Part shown: positions 45,795 to 54,360 of the stretch, piece after piece | Numbering within the stretch: position 1 is the stretch's first letter | Layout of the letters: each line of letters opens with the position of its first letter | DNA from: Leptospira hartskeerlii | GTDB taxonomy: Bacteria > Spirochaetota > Leptospiria > Leptospirales > Leptospiraceae | Direction of reading: 5' to 3' | Length of the DNA stretch: 64,000 bases | Assembly: GCF_002811475.1 (NCBI RefSeq) | Contig: NZ_NPDL01000005.1 | Coordinates: 52,823-116,822, forward strand | Translations under genes and position numbers: made by a program | Notes under the pieces: generated by a model | What the model saw: the letters and a program-made list of their open reading frames with translations, nothing else | What the model was told of the DNA's origin: nothing | Database searches by the model: none

Positions 45795-47639
45795 ATGTCC
45801 ATCCTAGTACTTGTAGAATCTCCTACCAAAGTCAAAACAATCTCTTCCTATTTGGGAAAAGAGTATAAGGTGCTCGCCACCTTCGGACATATTTTGGATC
45901 TTCCTACGGATCGGATCGGGATCAAAATAGAAAAAGATTTCGAGCCGGAGTATGTTCCTCTCAAAGGCAAAAAGAAAGTCCTATCATCCATTTTAAAAGA
46001 GGCTAAATCTCATTCTTCTGTACTCATAGCAACCGACCCGGACAGAGAAGGAGAATTTATAGGATATATCCTGGCCCAAAAATTAGGGAAGAAGGCAAAG
46101 ATCTCCCGAATTCGTTTCCAAGAGATCCAGAAGGACAAAATTTTACAGGCAATCTCAGAACCGGATGAGATAGATCTGGACCTGGTAGATTCCCAAAAAG
46201 CAAGAAGAATCTTAGATAGACTGATCGGATATAAGGTCAGTCCGTTTTTATGGAGAGCAGTAGGCGGAGAAGGTCTCTCAGCAGGAAGAGTCCAGTCTGT
46301 CGCTCTAAAATGGATCTGCGAAAGAGAGGAAGAGATCCGTAGTTTCATTCCGGTTACCACCTGGCTTGTTTCCGCCACAGTATTTTATGGATCTGGAGAA
46401 AATGAAAGGATCGTTTTTTATTCCAAAAGAGACGCGTTTATCACGCAAAAAGACGCATCTCAATTCTTGGATTCTATATTAAAAAAAACGAAAGTATTGC
46501 AGGTCGCTGAAAGAAAGGAAAAGTTTGGAGAAACATTACCTCCACCTCCTTTTACTACTGCAACTTTGCAGCAGGAAGCCTTCAGAGTCTTAAAATTTTC
46601 CGCTTCTAAAACAATGAAACTCGCGCAAGAATTGTATGAGGGAACGGATCTGGGAAAAGGAAAATCCCAAGGGCTTATCACTTATATGAGAACAGATTCA
46701 GTTCGGATCGGAGAAGAGGCGAGAGATTCTATCCGCAGAAAGATCGCGTCCAAATTCGGAAAAGAATTCATATCGGATAAAACCCAAACTTACAGGCTCA
46801 AAAAAACGAAAGGGAAGTCTCAGGATGCTCACGAAGCAATCCGACCTGTGGATGTATTTTTAGAACCTTCTTTTGTACTCGAAGTTGCTGATCGTAATCT
46901 GAGTAAAGATTCCAAAAAATTATACGAACTGATCTGGAAACGTGCAGTCGCTTCTCAAATGAAACCGGAAACATGGAAAAGATTAGAATTTGTAGCAAAT
47001 GGCGGTGGAGAAGTTTGGGAAGGAGAAAAACTTTTTACTATAGATCCTGGTTATAAAAAGATCTATAATCTAAGCCCCGACGTACTTCCCTCTTGGAAAA
47101 AGGGAGAAACTCTCACTCCAGATCCATGGGAAATCCAAGAAAAGACGACGGAACCCCCTCCCAGATACACGGAAGCAAGTCTCGTCTCTAAACTAGAAAA
47201 AGAAGGGATAGGTAGACCTTCTACATTTGCTTCTATCCTGGAAACATTATATAAAAGAAAATACGTATATTCGGAAAAAGGAAAATTATATTCAGAGACT
47301 CTAGGAGAAAAAGTGAATGCATTTCTTCAGGCTGCGTTCGCAGATCTATTTCGAGAAAAATTTACTTCCGAAATGGAACAAAAATTGGATTCTATTGCTT
47401 CGGGAGAAGAAAGTAGATCCAAGGTGCTTTCTGAATTTTACTCTGTTTTGGATTCTCAATTAAAGAAAACGAATATAATTGCGATCAATAAGCAGCTAAA
47501 TGAAAAACCGAAAACGCCTAAGTATGGAATTTGCCCTGTTTGCAAAGAGGGTGAGAGAGTTAGAAAAAAATCTCCCAAAAAGAAAGAATATTATATCTGT
47601 TCTAGATTTCCCGCTTGCGATTACGCTGAATATCTTTGA
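45795..47639 (+). CDS. topA: DNA topoisomerase I
   Basis: This 614-aa enzyme has a TOPRIM domain (LVLVESPTKVKTISSYLG; DPDREGEFIGYILAQKL), the active-site tyrosine in GLITYMRTDSVRIGEEA, and HEAIRP. The C-terminus holds one zinc-binding motif (CPVC ... C-x5-C). It removes negative supercoils. It is shorter than E. coli TopA because it has only one zinc finger. It starts 38 bases after the preceding gene and ends next to the stop of a convergent ABC gene. Confidence 0.96.
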   Translation: MSILVLVESPTKVKTISSYLGKEYKVLATFGHILDLPTDRIGIKIEKDFEPEYVPLKGKKKVLSSILKEAKSHSSVLIATDPDREGEFIGYILAQKLGKKAKISRIRFQEIQKDKILQAISEPDEIDLDLVDSQKARRILDRLIGYKVSPFLWRAVGGEGLSAGRVQSVALKWICEREEEIRSFIPVTTWLVSATVFYGSGENERIVFYSKRDAFITQKDASQFLDSILKKTKVLQVAERKEKFGETLPPPPFTTATLQQEAFRVLKFSASKTMKLAQELYEGTDLGKGKSQGLITYMRTDSVRIGEEARDSIRRKIASKFGKEFISDKTQTYRLKKTKGKSQDAHEAIRPVDVFLEPSFVLEVADRNLSKDSKKLYELIWKRAVASQMKPETWKRLEFVANGGGEVWEGEKLFTIDPGYKKIYNLSPDVLPSWKKGETLTPDPWEIQEKTTEPPPRYTEASLVSKLEKEGIGRPSTFASILETLYKRKYVYSEKGKLYSETLGEKVNAFLQAAFADLFREKFTSEMEQKLDSIASGEESRSKVLSEFYSVLDSQLKKTNIIAINKQLNEKPKTPKYGICPVCKEGERVRKKSPKKKEYYICSRFPACDYAEYL

Positions 47640-48440
47640 TTACTTTCTCTCGGTGACTGCAACCCAGGTGCCGTTACGGTTTTCCGCTTCTACCTTGCGA
47701 TCATATAGATTTGAAAGTCGTGCAGAACTGAATGCTTCTTTGATCTCACCTGAAAATAAAATTTTGCCTGACTTCAAAAGAGCTGCATGTTCGTAAAAAG
47801 GAGGGATCTCGTCGATCCTATGAGTGATGTAAATAGAAGTGAAGTTTCGATTCTTCTTATATTCGTCCAAGAAGTCTATAAATTCCTCTCTCGCGGTCAG
47901 ATCTAAACCGGAGCAAGGCTCATCTAAGATCACAAATTCAGGAGAAGTGCACATCGCTCTTAAAAAGAGTATCTTCTTCTTTTCTCCCGATGATAAAGTG
48001 CGAAATAATTGATTTCTTTTAGCGCCGAAACCGTTCTCTTCTAAAATTCGTTCTGCTTCTTTTTCTTCCCAAGCGTTGGATTCTCTATAAAAACCTATGG
48101 TATGAAAAAAACCAGTGAGAAGAACATCATAAACTGTAAGACTTTTTTGGAGTGCGCTTTCTTGCTGGGAAGAATCCAAGATCCCAATTTTATTACGTAA
48201 GATTTGCAGAGGAGTTTCTCCGAATGTCTCTCCAAAAAGATTGATCCTACCTGCGGTGGGCCAAACAGAACCGTAGATCAAATTTACAAGTGTGGTCTTT
48301 CCGGCACCGTTGCGTCCTAATAGAACCCAATGCTCTCCGGAATTGATCTGAAAGTCGATCCCGTCTAAAATGGGAGTCCCGGATCTATAAAACTTTATTC
48401 CGTGTAAATTGAGCAGATTATTGGATTCAGTTTTCTTCAT
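47640..48440 (-). CDS. ABC transporter ATP-binding protein
   Basis: This 266-aa ATPase has Walker A LLGRNGAGKTTLVNL, signature LSSGEKKKILFLRAM, and Walker B FVILDEPCSGLDLTARE followed by a switch His (YITHRIDEIP). It resembles the ModF/YlmA-type ATPases that lack their own membrane domain. No permease is next to it. The substrate is unknown. It overlaps the HDOD gene by 14 bases. Confidence 0.9.
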   Translation of the reverse strand: MKKTESNNLLNLHGIKFYRSGTPILDGIDFQINSGEHWVLLGRNGAGKTTLVNLIYGSVWPTAGRINLFGETFGETPLQILRNKIGILDSSQQESALQKSLTVYDVLLTGFFHTIGFYRESNAWEEKEAERILEENGFGAKRNQLFRTLSSGEKKKILFLRAMCTSPEFVILDEPCSGLDLTAREEFIDFLDEYKKNRNFTSIYITHRIDEIPPFYEHAALLKSGKILFSGEIKEAFSSARLSNLYDRKVEAENRNGTWVAVTERK

Positions 48441-49962
48441 TCGCGATCTCGTAGGCCTTTGCTAATTTTTCGCAGGTCTCTTCGAACTTTGCCTTATCAT
48501 CTAACTGGAATTTTTTTAGTATACTCGAATCAGCTGCGTAATAGCTGGTTTTCTTATCCAGATAATCGCACATCATATTTGCGACGTATACAGAATCAAC
48601 TAAATCCGTATAAATCGTGTTAGTTGCCATGAAGGCTCTATGATGAAATTCTATCATATGAACAAGATCAGGAGGAAAATCCCATTTTCTCGCAAGCATT
48701 GCGCCTAAGGTAGGATGAGAAATGCCTGTGGAAATTTCTTCTAAGATCGTGGAATTGGAAAGGTCTCTATGCTTTTGGTAAGATGCCAAACGTTTGAATA
48801 ATGTTGGATCCAATGAAAGCAAAATGAATTTTCCTAAATCATGGAGTAAAGCACCGACCGCTGCGATATCGGAAAGTTTTCCGAGTCCCGCTCTTTGGGA
48901 AACCTGTCTTGCGAAATAACTCGCAAGGTTGGAATGATTCCATACTTCCTGCAGTTTGGAATATCTTCCTTCCATAATCTTTCGGACTCCCGATACGTAC
49001 AAAAGATTTCGGACGTTCTTCAGTCCCACAACCTTAACAGCTTGGACGATTGTATTTACCTTATTCCTACTCGCGAAACCGGCAGAGTTAGATAGTTTTA
49101 GAAGATCCGCACTAATTGCAGGGTTCCTTTCTATCTCGTTTGCAATCACTCCTAGATCCGAATCAGGATTGTTACAAAGATTTATGATCCGTGTGAGAGT
49201 ATGAGGAAGAGGGGGAAGTCCATCTACTTCTGCAAAGATCTTGTCTTTGAGTTTAGTGGCCACATCCAATGGAACGATCTGTTTAGGGATCACCAAGGTC
49301 GCTCTTGTAATCTTGCCGTCAGTTTCTATCTTAAATTTATCGGGGCCTATGCCTGAGTTTTTTAATAATAGTTGTATGAGCACAAGTCCTAGGCCTGCGC
49401 TTTCTTGGCTGTCCGCCATAGACATGAATGCGTCCGATAGATCGTTGAACTTACTCGCCGATTCTAATCTAGCCTTGATCCTTTCGGATTCTTGGGGAAG
49501 AAGTGCGGCATCATTTTCTATCAAAAAGATCAGGTTCTGATTCATGATCTTTGCGCGAAGACGCACGGCTAAATTGGAACCTTTTAGTACCTTTTCTTGT
49601 TCATCCCATTTATGAATGATATCTTCCAGAAAACGTTTCATCCCTTTGTTATAATGAGATGCTTCGTTGATATTCAATCCCTCTGTAAGGAAGAAAAGTC
49701 TCTTGGCGTTCGCTTTATTTGCGTTCATCAAGAGTTCTTTTAGAATGGTGGAAACCACTTCCGTGAGAAACAACCTGTCCAAGTTTCCCAAAACCTGTAA
49801 GAGCAGAAGATAAATCTGCTGGTGATCCTCGTCCGAAATAAATCTATATTCCAGTTCGATATCTTTCCCAGAGACGAGGGCTTCCGTGAGTTCTGTAGGA
49901 TTTAGCATTCCCTCAAATTTGGGCCTAAACTCCCTTGTCGCAAGAAAAAAAATGCGCTCCAT
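48427..49962 (-). CDS. HDOD domain protein with N-terminal ATPase-like domain
   Basis: This 511-aa soluble protein has a C-terminal HDOD domain at about 245-450 with LPPLPHTLTRIINLCNN, NPAISADLLKLSNSAGF, AVGALLHDLGKF and FHHRAF. The N-terminal part has KELLMNANKANAKRLFF (N-box-like), FLIENDAAL and SAGLGLVLIQLLLKNSG (G-box-like), so it resembles a degenerate histidine-kinase ATPase domain. Proteins with HDOD are signalling regulators. The start is uncertain: ATG 49962 is used here, but ATG 49908 follows GAGGG closely. Confidence 0.75.
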   Translation of the reverse strand: MERIFFLATREFRPKFEGMLNPTELTEALVSGKDIELEYRFISDEDHQQIYLLLLQVLGNLDRLFLTEVVSTILKELLMNANKANAKRLFFLTEGLNINEASHYNKGMKRFLEDIIHKWDEQEKVLKGSNLAVRLRAKIMNQNLIFLIENDAALLPQESERIKARLESASKFNDLSDAFMSMADSQESAGLGLVLIQLLLKNSGIGPDKFKIETDGKITRATLVIPKQIVPLDVATKLKDKIFAEVDGLPPLPHTLTRIINLCNNPDSDLGVIANEIERNPAISADLLKLSNSAGFASRNKVNTIVQAVKVVGLKNVRNLLYVSGVRKIMEGRYSKLQEVWNHSNLASYFARQVSQRAGLGKLSDIAAVGALLHDLGKFILLSLDPTLFKRLASYQKHRDLSNSTILEEISTGISHPTLGAMLARKWDFPPDLVHMIEFHHRAFMATNTIYTDLVDSVYVANMMCDYLDKKTSYYAADSSILKKFQLDDKAKFEETCEKLAKAYEIANEEN

Positions 49963-50007
49963 TCTTCGGATTAGGCACCTGTTTGTCCGGGGAAAACCTA
50001 AAATATA

Positions 50008-50310
50008 ATGTGGGGGCCGGAAATGGAGAAGGAGCCAAAAAATTCAGAAAAAGGAGCCGAAAAAATCGGCGAGGATTTGCAGGAAGAACTCAGATTTTTT
50101 CTAGAAAATCGATTGGATGGACTTTTGGATGAGGCGGAGAAGTTCAGGCAGACCAAACAATCTTATAGAAAGACCCGATCCAAGTTTTTAAGAAAGGAAC
50201 CTAATCCAGAAAAAAACCAGGGATTTTTGCCTTTCCTTTATTCTATTTCTAACCAGAGGGAGGGGAATAGGGAGGAGCCGGAGTCTAAGGTATCAGGGGA
50301 TGAGTCTTAA
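50008..50310 (+). CDS. Hypothetical charged coiled-coil-like protein, 100 aa
   Basis: This open frame codes for a very charged protein rich in Glu and Lys. A helical region (EELRFFLENRLDGLLDEAEK) could form a coiled coil. An alternative start is ATG 50023. No family is recognised. It is divergent from the HDOD gene and overlaps the next small frame. It could be a small regulatory protein. Confidence 0.5.
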   Translation: MWGPEMEKEPKNSEKGAEKIGEDLQEELRFFLENRLDGLLDEAEKFRQTKQSYRKTRSKFLRKEPNPEKNQGFLPFLYSISNQREGNREEPESKVSGDES

Positions 50311-50398
50311 TATGGGACCAATCCTAGATTATTTTCTCATTACGCAAATAAAGATGGACATTTGGATGGAAAGATTCATGGTAGAGGCGAATGGATAG
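50300..50398 (+). CDS. Possible very small protein, 32 aa
   Basis: The frame starts with ATG directly after AGGGG inside the end of the 100-aa gene and ends inside the start of the 80-aa gene, so it bridges the 80-base gap with overlaps at both ends. It encodes a hydrophobic, Met-rich peptide with no known family. The overlap chain makes translation plausible, but there is no other support. Confidence 0.25.
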   Translation: MSLNMGPILDYFLITQIKMDIWMERFMVEANG

Positions 50399-50633
50399 CA
50401 ACTTCTACTTCGAAGAGGCTCCTGAGGACTCGGAGAGTCGGGATATCTTAGATATCATGGACTCCTACCGGTACATGAACTCCTCTTACTTTTTCGATTT
50501 TATATCGGATGGAAGATGGGATCATGGAAAAGGTTGGGTGGAGAAAAACATCGACCGAGGACTTTGGACCACAAGATTCGTTCCGGGCAGCATAGATCGT
50601 TACCATAGACCGCAATCTGGTCAAAGTCCCTGA
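50391..50633 (+). CDS. Hypothetical small acidic protein, 80 aa
   Basis: The N-terminus is acidic (EEAPEDSESRDILD). The middle has many Tyr, Phe and Trp, and the end has the string WVEKNIDRGLWTTRF. There is no signal peptide or membrane helix. I do not recognise a family. The gene ends just before a strong terminator, which supports it being the last gene of a small unit. Confidence 0.55.
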   Translation: MDSNFYFEEAPEDSESRDILDIMDSYRYMNSSYFFDFISDGRWDHGKGWVEKNIDRGLWTTRFVPGSIDRYHRPQSGQSP

Positions 50634-50640
50634 GCACAAA

Positions 50641-50668
50641 AAAAGGACCCAAAAACGGGTCCTTTTTT
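50641..50668. terminator. Strong bidirectional terminator
   Basis: AAAAGGACCC pairs with GGGTCCTTTT around a 6-base loop. There are A runs on one side and T runs on the other, so it can end transcripts from both the small plus-strand genes and the minus-strand gene at 50709. Confidence 0.9.
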
Positions 50669-50708
50669 ATTATACTGACTTGAGAAGCAAGCTCAGGTCT
50701 TTTTAGTC

Positions 50709-51557
50709 TTAGTTCACCAATTTCAAACCGTTAATGTCTATGATCTTACGATAGACAAGTTTGTTCTTCTCTTTTTGAGGGTTGAAGATCAGAACTACCA
50801 CCTTGTTAAAAGTGAAATATCCAGGACGATACTCCGTGTAATGATGAGAGAAGATCGTGGATTTGTATTTAGCATTGTATACGGTATAAGTGTGTTTGCT
50901 TAAAGTGTCGTGCTTTTGTTTTTGCAGATCTTCTGCAGTTTGAGGAACAAAGTTACTTACGAGCACTTTGTCTTTTGCTGGACCTTCTTCTCCATAAAGA
51001 ACGATAGGAAGCGCATCCTTAGGATTATTAGTGAGATAATGAACCAGAGTGTCCAGATTCGGATTCGGGAATTTTACTTTTTCTCCTCTCGCGATCTTTT
51101 CATCGTAGCTCTTTTTCACTTCTCCGTATTTCTTCTCTCCCCAAACGTTTTTACTGTCTAGTTTTACCGGAACCAGGTTCTGGAAGTTTACTACCTTTGT
51201 TTCTTCTTCCACATCGTACTGTCTCCATTTAGGGAAGGGGACCAGTTCTCTGCGATCGTCTACTCTGGAAAGAGGAGTTTCGTTTACTGCTAAAATATAA
51301 ATGGAGAAGTTCGCCGGGTCGAAGTCTCTGTTCTCGAGTTCTACCATCACGTCCATAAACTCGCCCTTTCCGTTGTCCGCATGTCTACGGAAGAAGGAAA
51401 CTTCTTTGACTAAGAGTCTATCGTCGTAATACGCGAGTGGATAGTATTCCACTCCTTCGGAACCTTTGCTTTCCTTCTCTGCATTGTTTTGGCCGGAAAT
51501 GCCATTTCCCAAAATTAAGAATAATAGGATAAAAGAAAATTTTGCGACGGATTTCAT
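50709..51557 (-). CDS. Exported protein of unknown function
   Basis: I choose ATG 51557, which gives a short basic N-terminus and a hydrophobic signal core (FSFILLFLILGNGISG); a longer form from ATG 51587 is possible. The mature protein of about 260 residues is beta-rich, with no transmembrane helix and no clear family. Stretches such as GEFMDVMVELENRDFDP and NPQKEKNKLVYRKIIDI give no functional clue. A bidirectional terminator lies after it. The gap 51588-51744 between it and panD shows no gene. Confidence 0.65.
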   Translation of the reverse strand: MKSVAKFSFILLFLILGNGISGQNNAEKESKGSEGVEYYPLAYYDDRLLVKEVSFFRRHADNGKGEFMDVMVELENRDFDPANFSIYILAVNETPLSRVDDRRELVPFPKWRQYDVEEETKVVNFQNLVPVKLDSKNVWGEKKYGEVKKSYDEKIARGEKVKFPNPNLDTLVHYLTNNPKDALPIVLYGEEGPAKDKVLVSNFVPQTAEDLQKQKHDTLSKHTYTVYNAKYKSTIFSHHYTEYRPGYFTFNKVVVLIFNPQKEKNKLVYRKIIDINGLKLVN

Positions 51558-51744
51558 GCGATTTATTGTCCCAGTACGGTTCTTCATATTGAATATCGAC
51601 TTCTTAGCCTCGAAACTTAGCCGTTCCTTCTCGTTTTCCTCAAAAAAATGAGAAGAATTCCGCTTCGGGCGGAAAAACGGATCGATTCTATCGAATCTAG
51701 GAAATTTAGTCCAGCGGATTAAAGTTTGGAAAAAGCCTAAGAAA

Positions 51745-52101
51745 TTAGGCTTCTTTGATATGGTTCTTGTCGTCTACGAGTACGACTTGGGGTTTGTAAC
51801 CCTTGGGCAGATCTTTTTCTTCCAAGGAGCCGTAGGAGATGATGATTACCTTGTCTCCTTTCATTCCGAGACGGGCAGCGGCACCGTTCAAGCAGATCTC
51901 TCCGGAACCTCTTTTGCCTTCAATCAGATATGTCTCGAATCTGGATCCATTGTTTACATTCACAACGGAAACTTTTTCGTAAGGATACATTCCTGCGGCA
52001 TCTACTAAATCCATATCGACCGTCAGGCTTCCCTCGTAATTGAGGTCAGCGTCGGTTACGGTGGCTCTATGGATTTTACCTTTGCAAATATTGATGAGCA
52101 T
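51745..52101 (-). CDS. panD: Aspartate 1-decarboxylase
   Basis: This 118-aa proenzyme has the self-cleavage site G24-S25 in YEGSLTVD, which generates the pyruvoyl cofactor. YPYEKVSVVNVNNGSRF, GSGEICLNGAAARL and KGDKVIIISYG complete the family pattern. It makes beta-alanine for pantothenate. It starts 5 bases after the Panacea-like gene on the same strand, so the two are probably cotranscribed. Confidence 0.97.
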   Translation of the reverse strand: MLINICKGKIHRATVTDADLNYEGSLTVDMDLVDAAGMYPYEKVSVVNVNNGSRFETYLIEGKRGSGEICLNGAAARLGMKGDKVIIISYGSLEEKDLPKGYKPQVVLVDDKNHIKEA

Positions 52102-52106
52102 TCAGT

Positions 52107-52640
52107 TTACTCGCTAAAAAGTACCTTAAATATTTTGCCCGAGATATTCAAAAGCGTTTTTCTCTTAAAGAAATGGATTTTAGTGTTAATAGTTTCTTTG
52201 CTAAACTTAATTTCCGAGAAAAGAGGAGTGATCACGTAATTCTCATACAAATTCGGATACACTCTGTTCTCGTCGTAAACGCTTCCTTTGAAATTTTCCA
52301 GAACCTTGCGAAGGATCCTTTTTTCCTGGCGATTCAGGTCTATTTCGTCCTCATGCTCAGTTCCTACCCAGGTTAGTAAATAACCCGAGATCCCGGTCTC
52401 GGTCAATTTTGGGATCACATCTATTAGACGATTTTCTTTCAGGTGAAGAAGTGCCTGATTCAGCTCCATCGGATAAGGAGAATCTTCCAAATGGATATAT
52501 TTTTGCCCCGTAATCACTTTGGCGTATTTTTGGAAGAATACTCCGTCAGAAAGATAGACCAATTTTGCGAGTTCCTGACGGTTTCTTCCTCTGGGAGATC
52601 TTTGGAGTATAAAGGAGATGACTTCGAGCAGCTTTTCCAT
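52107..52640 (-). CDS. Panacea/SocA-like domain protein (DUF4065 type)
   Basis: This 177-aa protein has RQELAKLVYLSDGVFFQKY, then VITGQKYIHLEDSPYP. The K-L-x-Y-L-x-D start and the G-x-x-Y segment fit the Panacea (SocA-like, DUF4065) fold, which serves as antitoxin in several toxin-antitoxin systems or as a proteolytic adaptor. There is no evident toxin gene beside it: downstream is panD, upstream divergent lipB. The start overlaps the lipB start region by 23 bases. A housekeeping role is possible. Confidence 0.55.
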   Translation of the reverse strand: MEKLLEVISFILQRSPRGRNRQELAKLVYLSDGVFFQKYAKVITGQKYIHLEDSPYPMELNQALLHLKENRLIDVIPKLTETGISGYLLTWVGTEHEDEIDLNRQEKRILRKVLENFKGSVYDENRVYPNLYENYVITPLFSEIKFSKETINTKIHFFKRKTLLNISGKIFKVLFSE

Positions 52641-53307
52641 AAATAATACGAGTGTGCAGGCTTTTTCCCTGAAAAATCCCCTTCCGTACGAAGATTACGT
52701 TCGCTTCCAGGAAAAGTCCCGGGAGAATAGAAGGGAATCGATTCTATTTTTAGAACACCCTCTTACGATTACCGGGGGGATCAATTATAATATCGACAAT
52801 CTTCTCCGAAATGAGGACTTCCTTTCCGAACAAGGTATCTCTCTCCAATACATAAAAAGAGGAGGGGATTATACCGCTCATGAGCCGGGACAGATCGTTA
52901 CCTATGTACATTTGGACTTGAAAAAAAGGGAAATTTCCATCGCGGAATTTCTGGACCAAGTGCTTGAATCTGCAATTTATTCCACAAAGAAAGTTTGGGG
53001 TTTGGATCTTGTGAAAAATCCTCACGCCCCCGGACTTTATCTTTCTACTTCTCCCAATCGTAAAATTCTTTCGATGGGAGTTTTGTTCAAGTCTTGGTTT
53101 ACTAGCTACGGGATCGCTCTTAACGTTTCTAACGATTTTTCCGCCTTTCAGTGTATCCATCCTTGCGGACAGGACTGGAAGTCCATGATTTCAGTCGCCC
53201 AACTCGGGCTTCCGAGCGGAGAAGATAAGAAGAAGGAATGGATCCAAGCATTTCAGTCCAAATTTCTGGAAAATTTAAGGCCGATTAAAGACAAGATCCG
53301 CGCCTAA
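52618..53307 (+). CDS. lipB: Octanoyltransferase LipB
   Basis: This 229-aa enzyme has RGGDYTAHEPGQIVTYVHLD, a variant of the R-G-G-x-x-T-x-H-G-P-G-Q motif, then NRKILSMGV with the catalytic Lys (K149) and QCIHPCGQ with the catalytic Cys (C183). It moves octanoyl from ACP to lipoyl domains. Two changes stand out: HGPGQ reads HEPGQ, and the usual HGIALNV reads YGIALNV. The ATG at 52618 is close to an AAGGAG; a GTG at 52654 is another option. The gene is divergent from and overlaps the Panacea-like gene. Confidence 0.9.
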   Translation: MTSSSFSINNTSVQAFSLKNPLPYEDYVRFQEKSRENRRESILFLEHPLTITGGINYNIDNLLRNEDFLSEQGISLQYIKRGGDYTAHEPGQIVTYVHLDLKKREISIAEFLDQVLESAIYSTKKVWGLDLVKNPHAPGLYLSTSPNRKILSMGVLFKSWFTSYGIALNVSNDFSAFQCIHPCGQDWKSMISVAQLGLPSGEDKKKEWIQAFQSKFLENLRPIKDKIRA

Positions 53308-53373
53308 AATGGATTTTTATTCTTTAGAAAAAAGCCGAAATCGGCCGATTTTTAAAAGAAGAGAGGTTCCCAG

Positions 53374-54354
53374 GTGCAAATTTTTAAACATATTCTATTT
53401 TTCATTTTAGCACTTTTGATTTGTGAAGGAATCGCAGCCGGAGCCTCTGCATGGGCCTTCCTGGAATCTTCTCTTGCTTCTTTCGAGCAGATCAAAAATC
53501 TTTCGGATCAAAGAGCCAGGGACACTATCGGTGCCATCTCCAAATCCAGTGAAGGAAAATTAAGCAAAGACAGATTGGAAGATCTGAACTTCGCATTCAC
53601 TAGACTTGTGAAAGTGACTTCGGGAGATAAGGAAGGATTTATTATTTCTGAGATTAGTTTGACTAATGATTCAGGGATCGTTCTTGCATCATCTAACGAA
53701 GATTATGTGTCTGACCCTAGAGTAAAAAGAAGACCTGAACCTAAGTTTTTATCTCCAAGTTATACGGCAGCACATCATTTGAGAAAATGGCAGATTGGAA
53801 CTCCGATCCTTTTGGGAGAAAAGAATACATTCCAGAATGATAAACTGATGCAGATCGTTTCTCCGTATTTCCCTGAAATTTCCGAACCGAGCGTTCTTCT
53901 TTCCATGGCAGTATATCATCCTGAAAAATTGGAAAGGGTAGCTTCTCTTCATATGAAATATGAAAGAGGGAATTTTACACATTTTGTAAAGATACAGACA
54001 GAGCTATTCTGGTGGACTTTGCAGAATAATGCGATTATCGCTCTTATCTGTGCTTTTATATTAGGATTTGCTCATTTACTCATTAAGAGTGTTCGCACTT
54101 CCTTTACTCAAGATGGAAAGTATATTGCGGATCCTTCTTCTCCTCCTTTATGGGAGAAGGTCGACTTTGCTCAAACACAAGGTCCTATCCGTTGGAGAGA
54201 AAATCCATCTACTTCAACTTCTTACCAAAGTCAAAATCCGGCTCCTGTTTCTCCGAGTAATGTGCCGGTGACCCCTGCGGTATCTGCTCCTTCTACTGCG
54301 CAAGCAGTCAATAGGGAGAAAGCGGAAATTATAGACGCTATCTATCTAGGATAA
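53374..54354 (+). CDS. Two-TM membrane protein with extracytoplasmic sensor-like domain
   Basis: This 326-aa protein starts at GTG. It has a membrane helix at 5-30, an extracytoplasmic part of about 190 residues with ISEISLTNDSGIVLASS (PAS/Cache-like), a second helix at about 215-235, then a Pro/Ser-rich cytoplasmic tail ending in EIIDAIYLG. The layout is that of a sensor without an output domain. The following STAS gene, 6 bases downstream, could be its partner. No enzyme motif was found. A short GC hairpin with A/T runs lies before it (53330-53355). Confidence 0.6.
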   Translation: MQIFKHILFFILALLICEGIAAGASAWAFLESSLASFEQIKNLSDQRARDTIGAISKSSEGKLSKDRLEDLNFAFTRLVKVTSGDKEGFIISEISLTNDSGIVLASSNEDYVSDPRVKRRPEPKFLSPSYTAAHHLRKWQIGTPILLGEKNTFQNDKLMQIVSPYFPEISEPSVLLSMAVYHPEKLERVASLHMKYERGNFTHFVKIQTELFWWTLQNNAIIALICAFILGFAHLLIKSVRTSFTQDGKYIADPSSPPLWEKVDFAQTQGPIRWRENPSTSTSYQSQNPAPVSPSNVPVTPAVSAPSTAQAVNREKAEIIDAIYLG

Positions 54355-54360
54355 ACTTTT

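Noticed and set aside
53330..53360. Possible terminator after lipB
   Set aside because: The GC palindrome (AATCGGCCGATT) has no real loop, and the alternative stem is only five bases, so it is not a convincing terminator.
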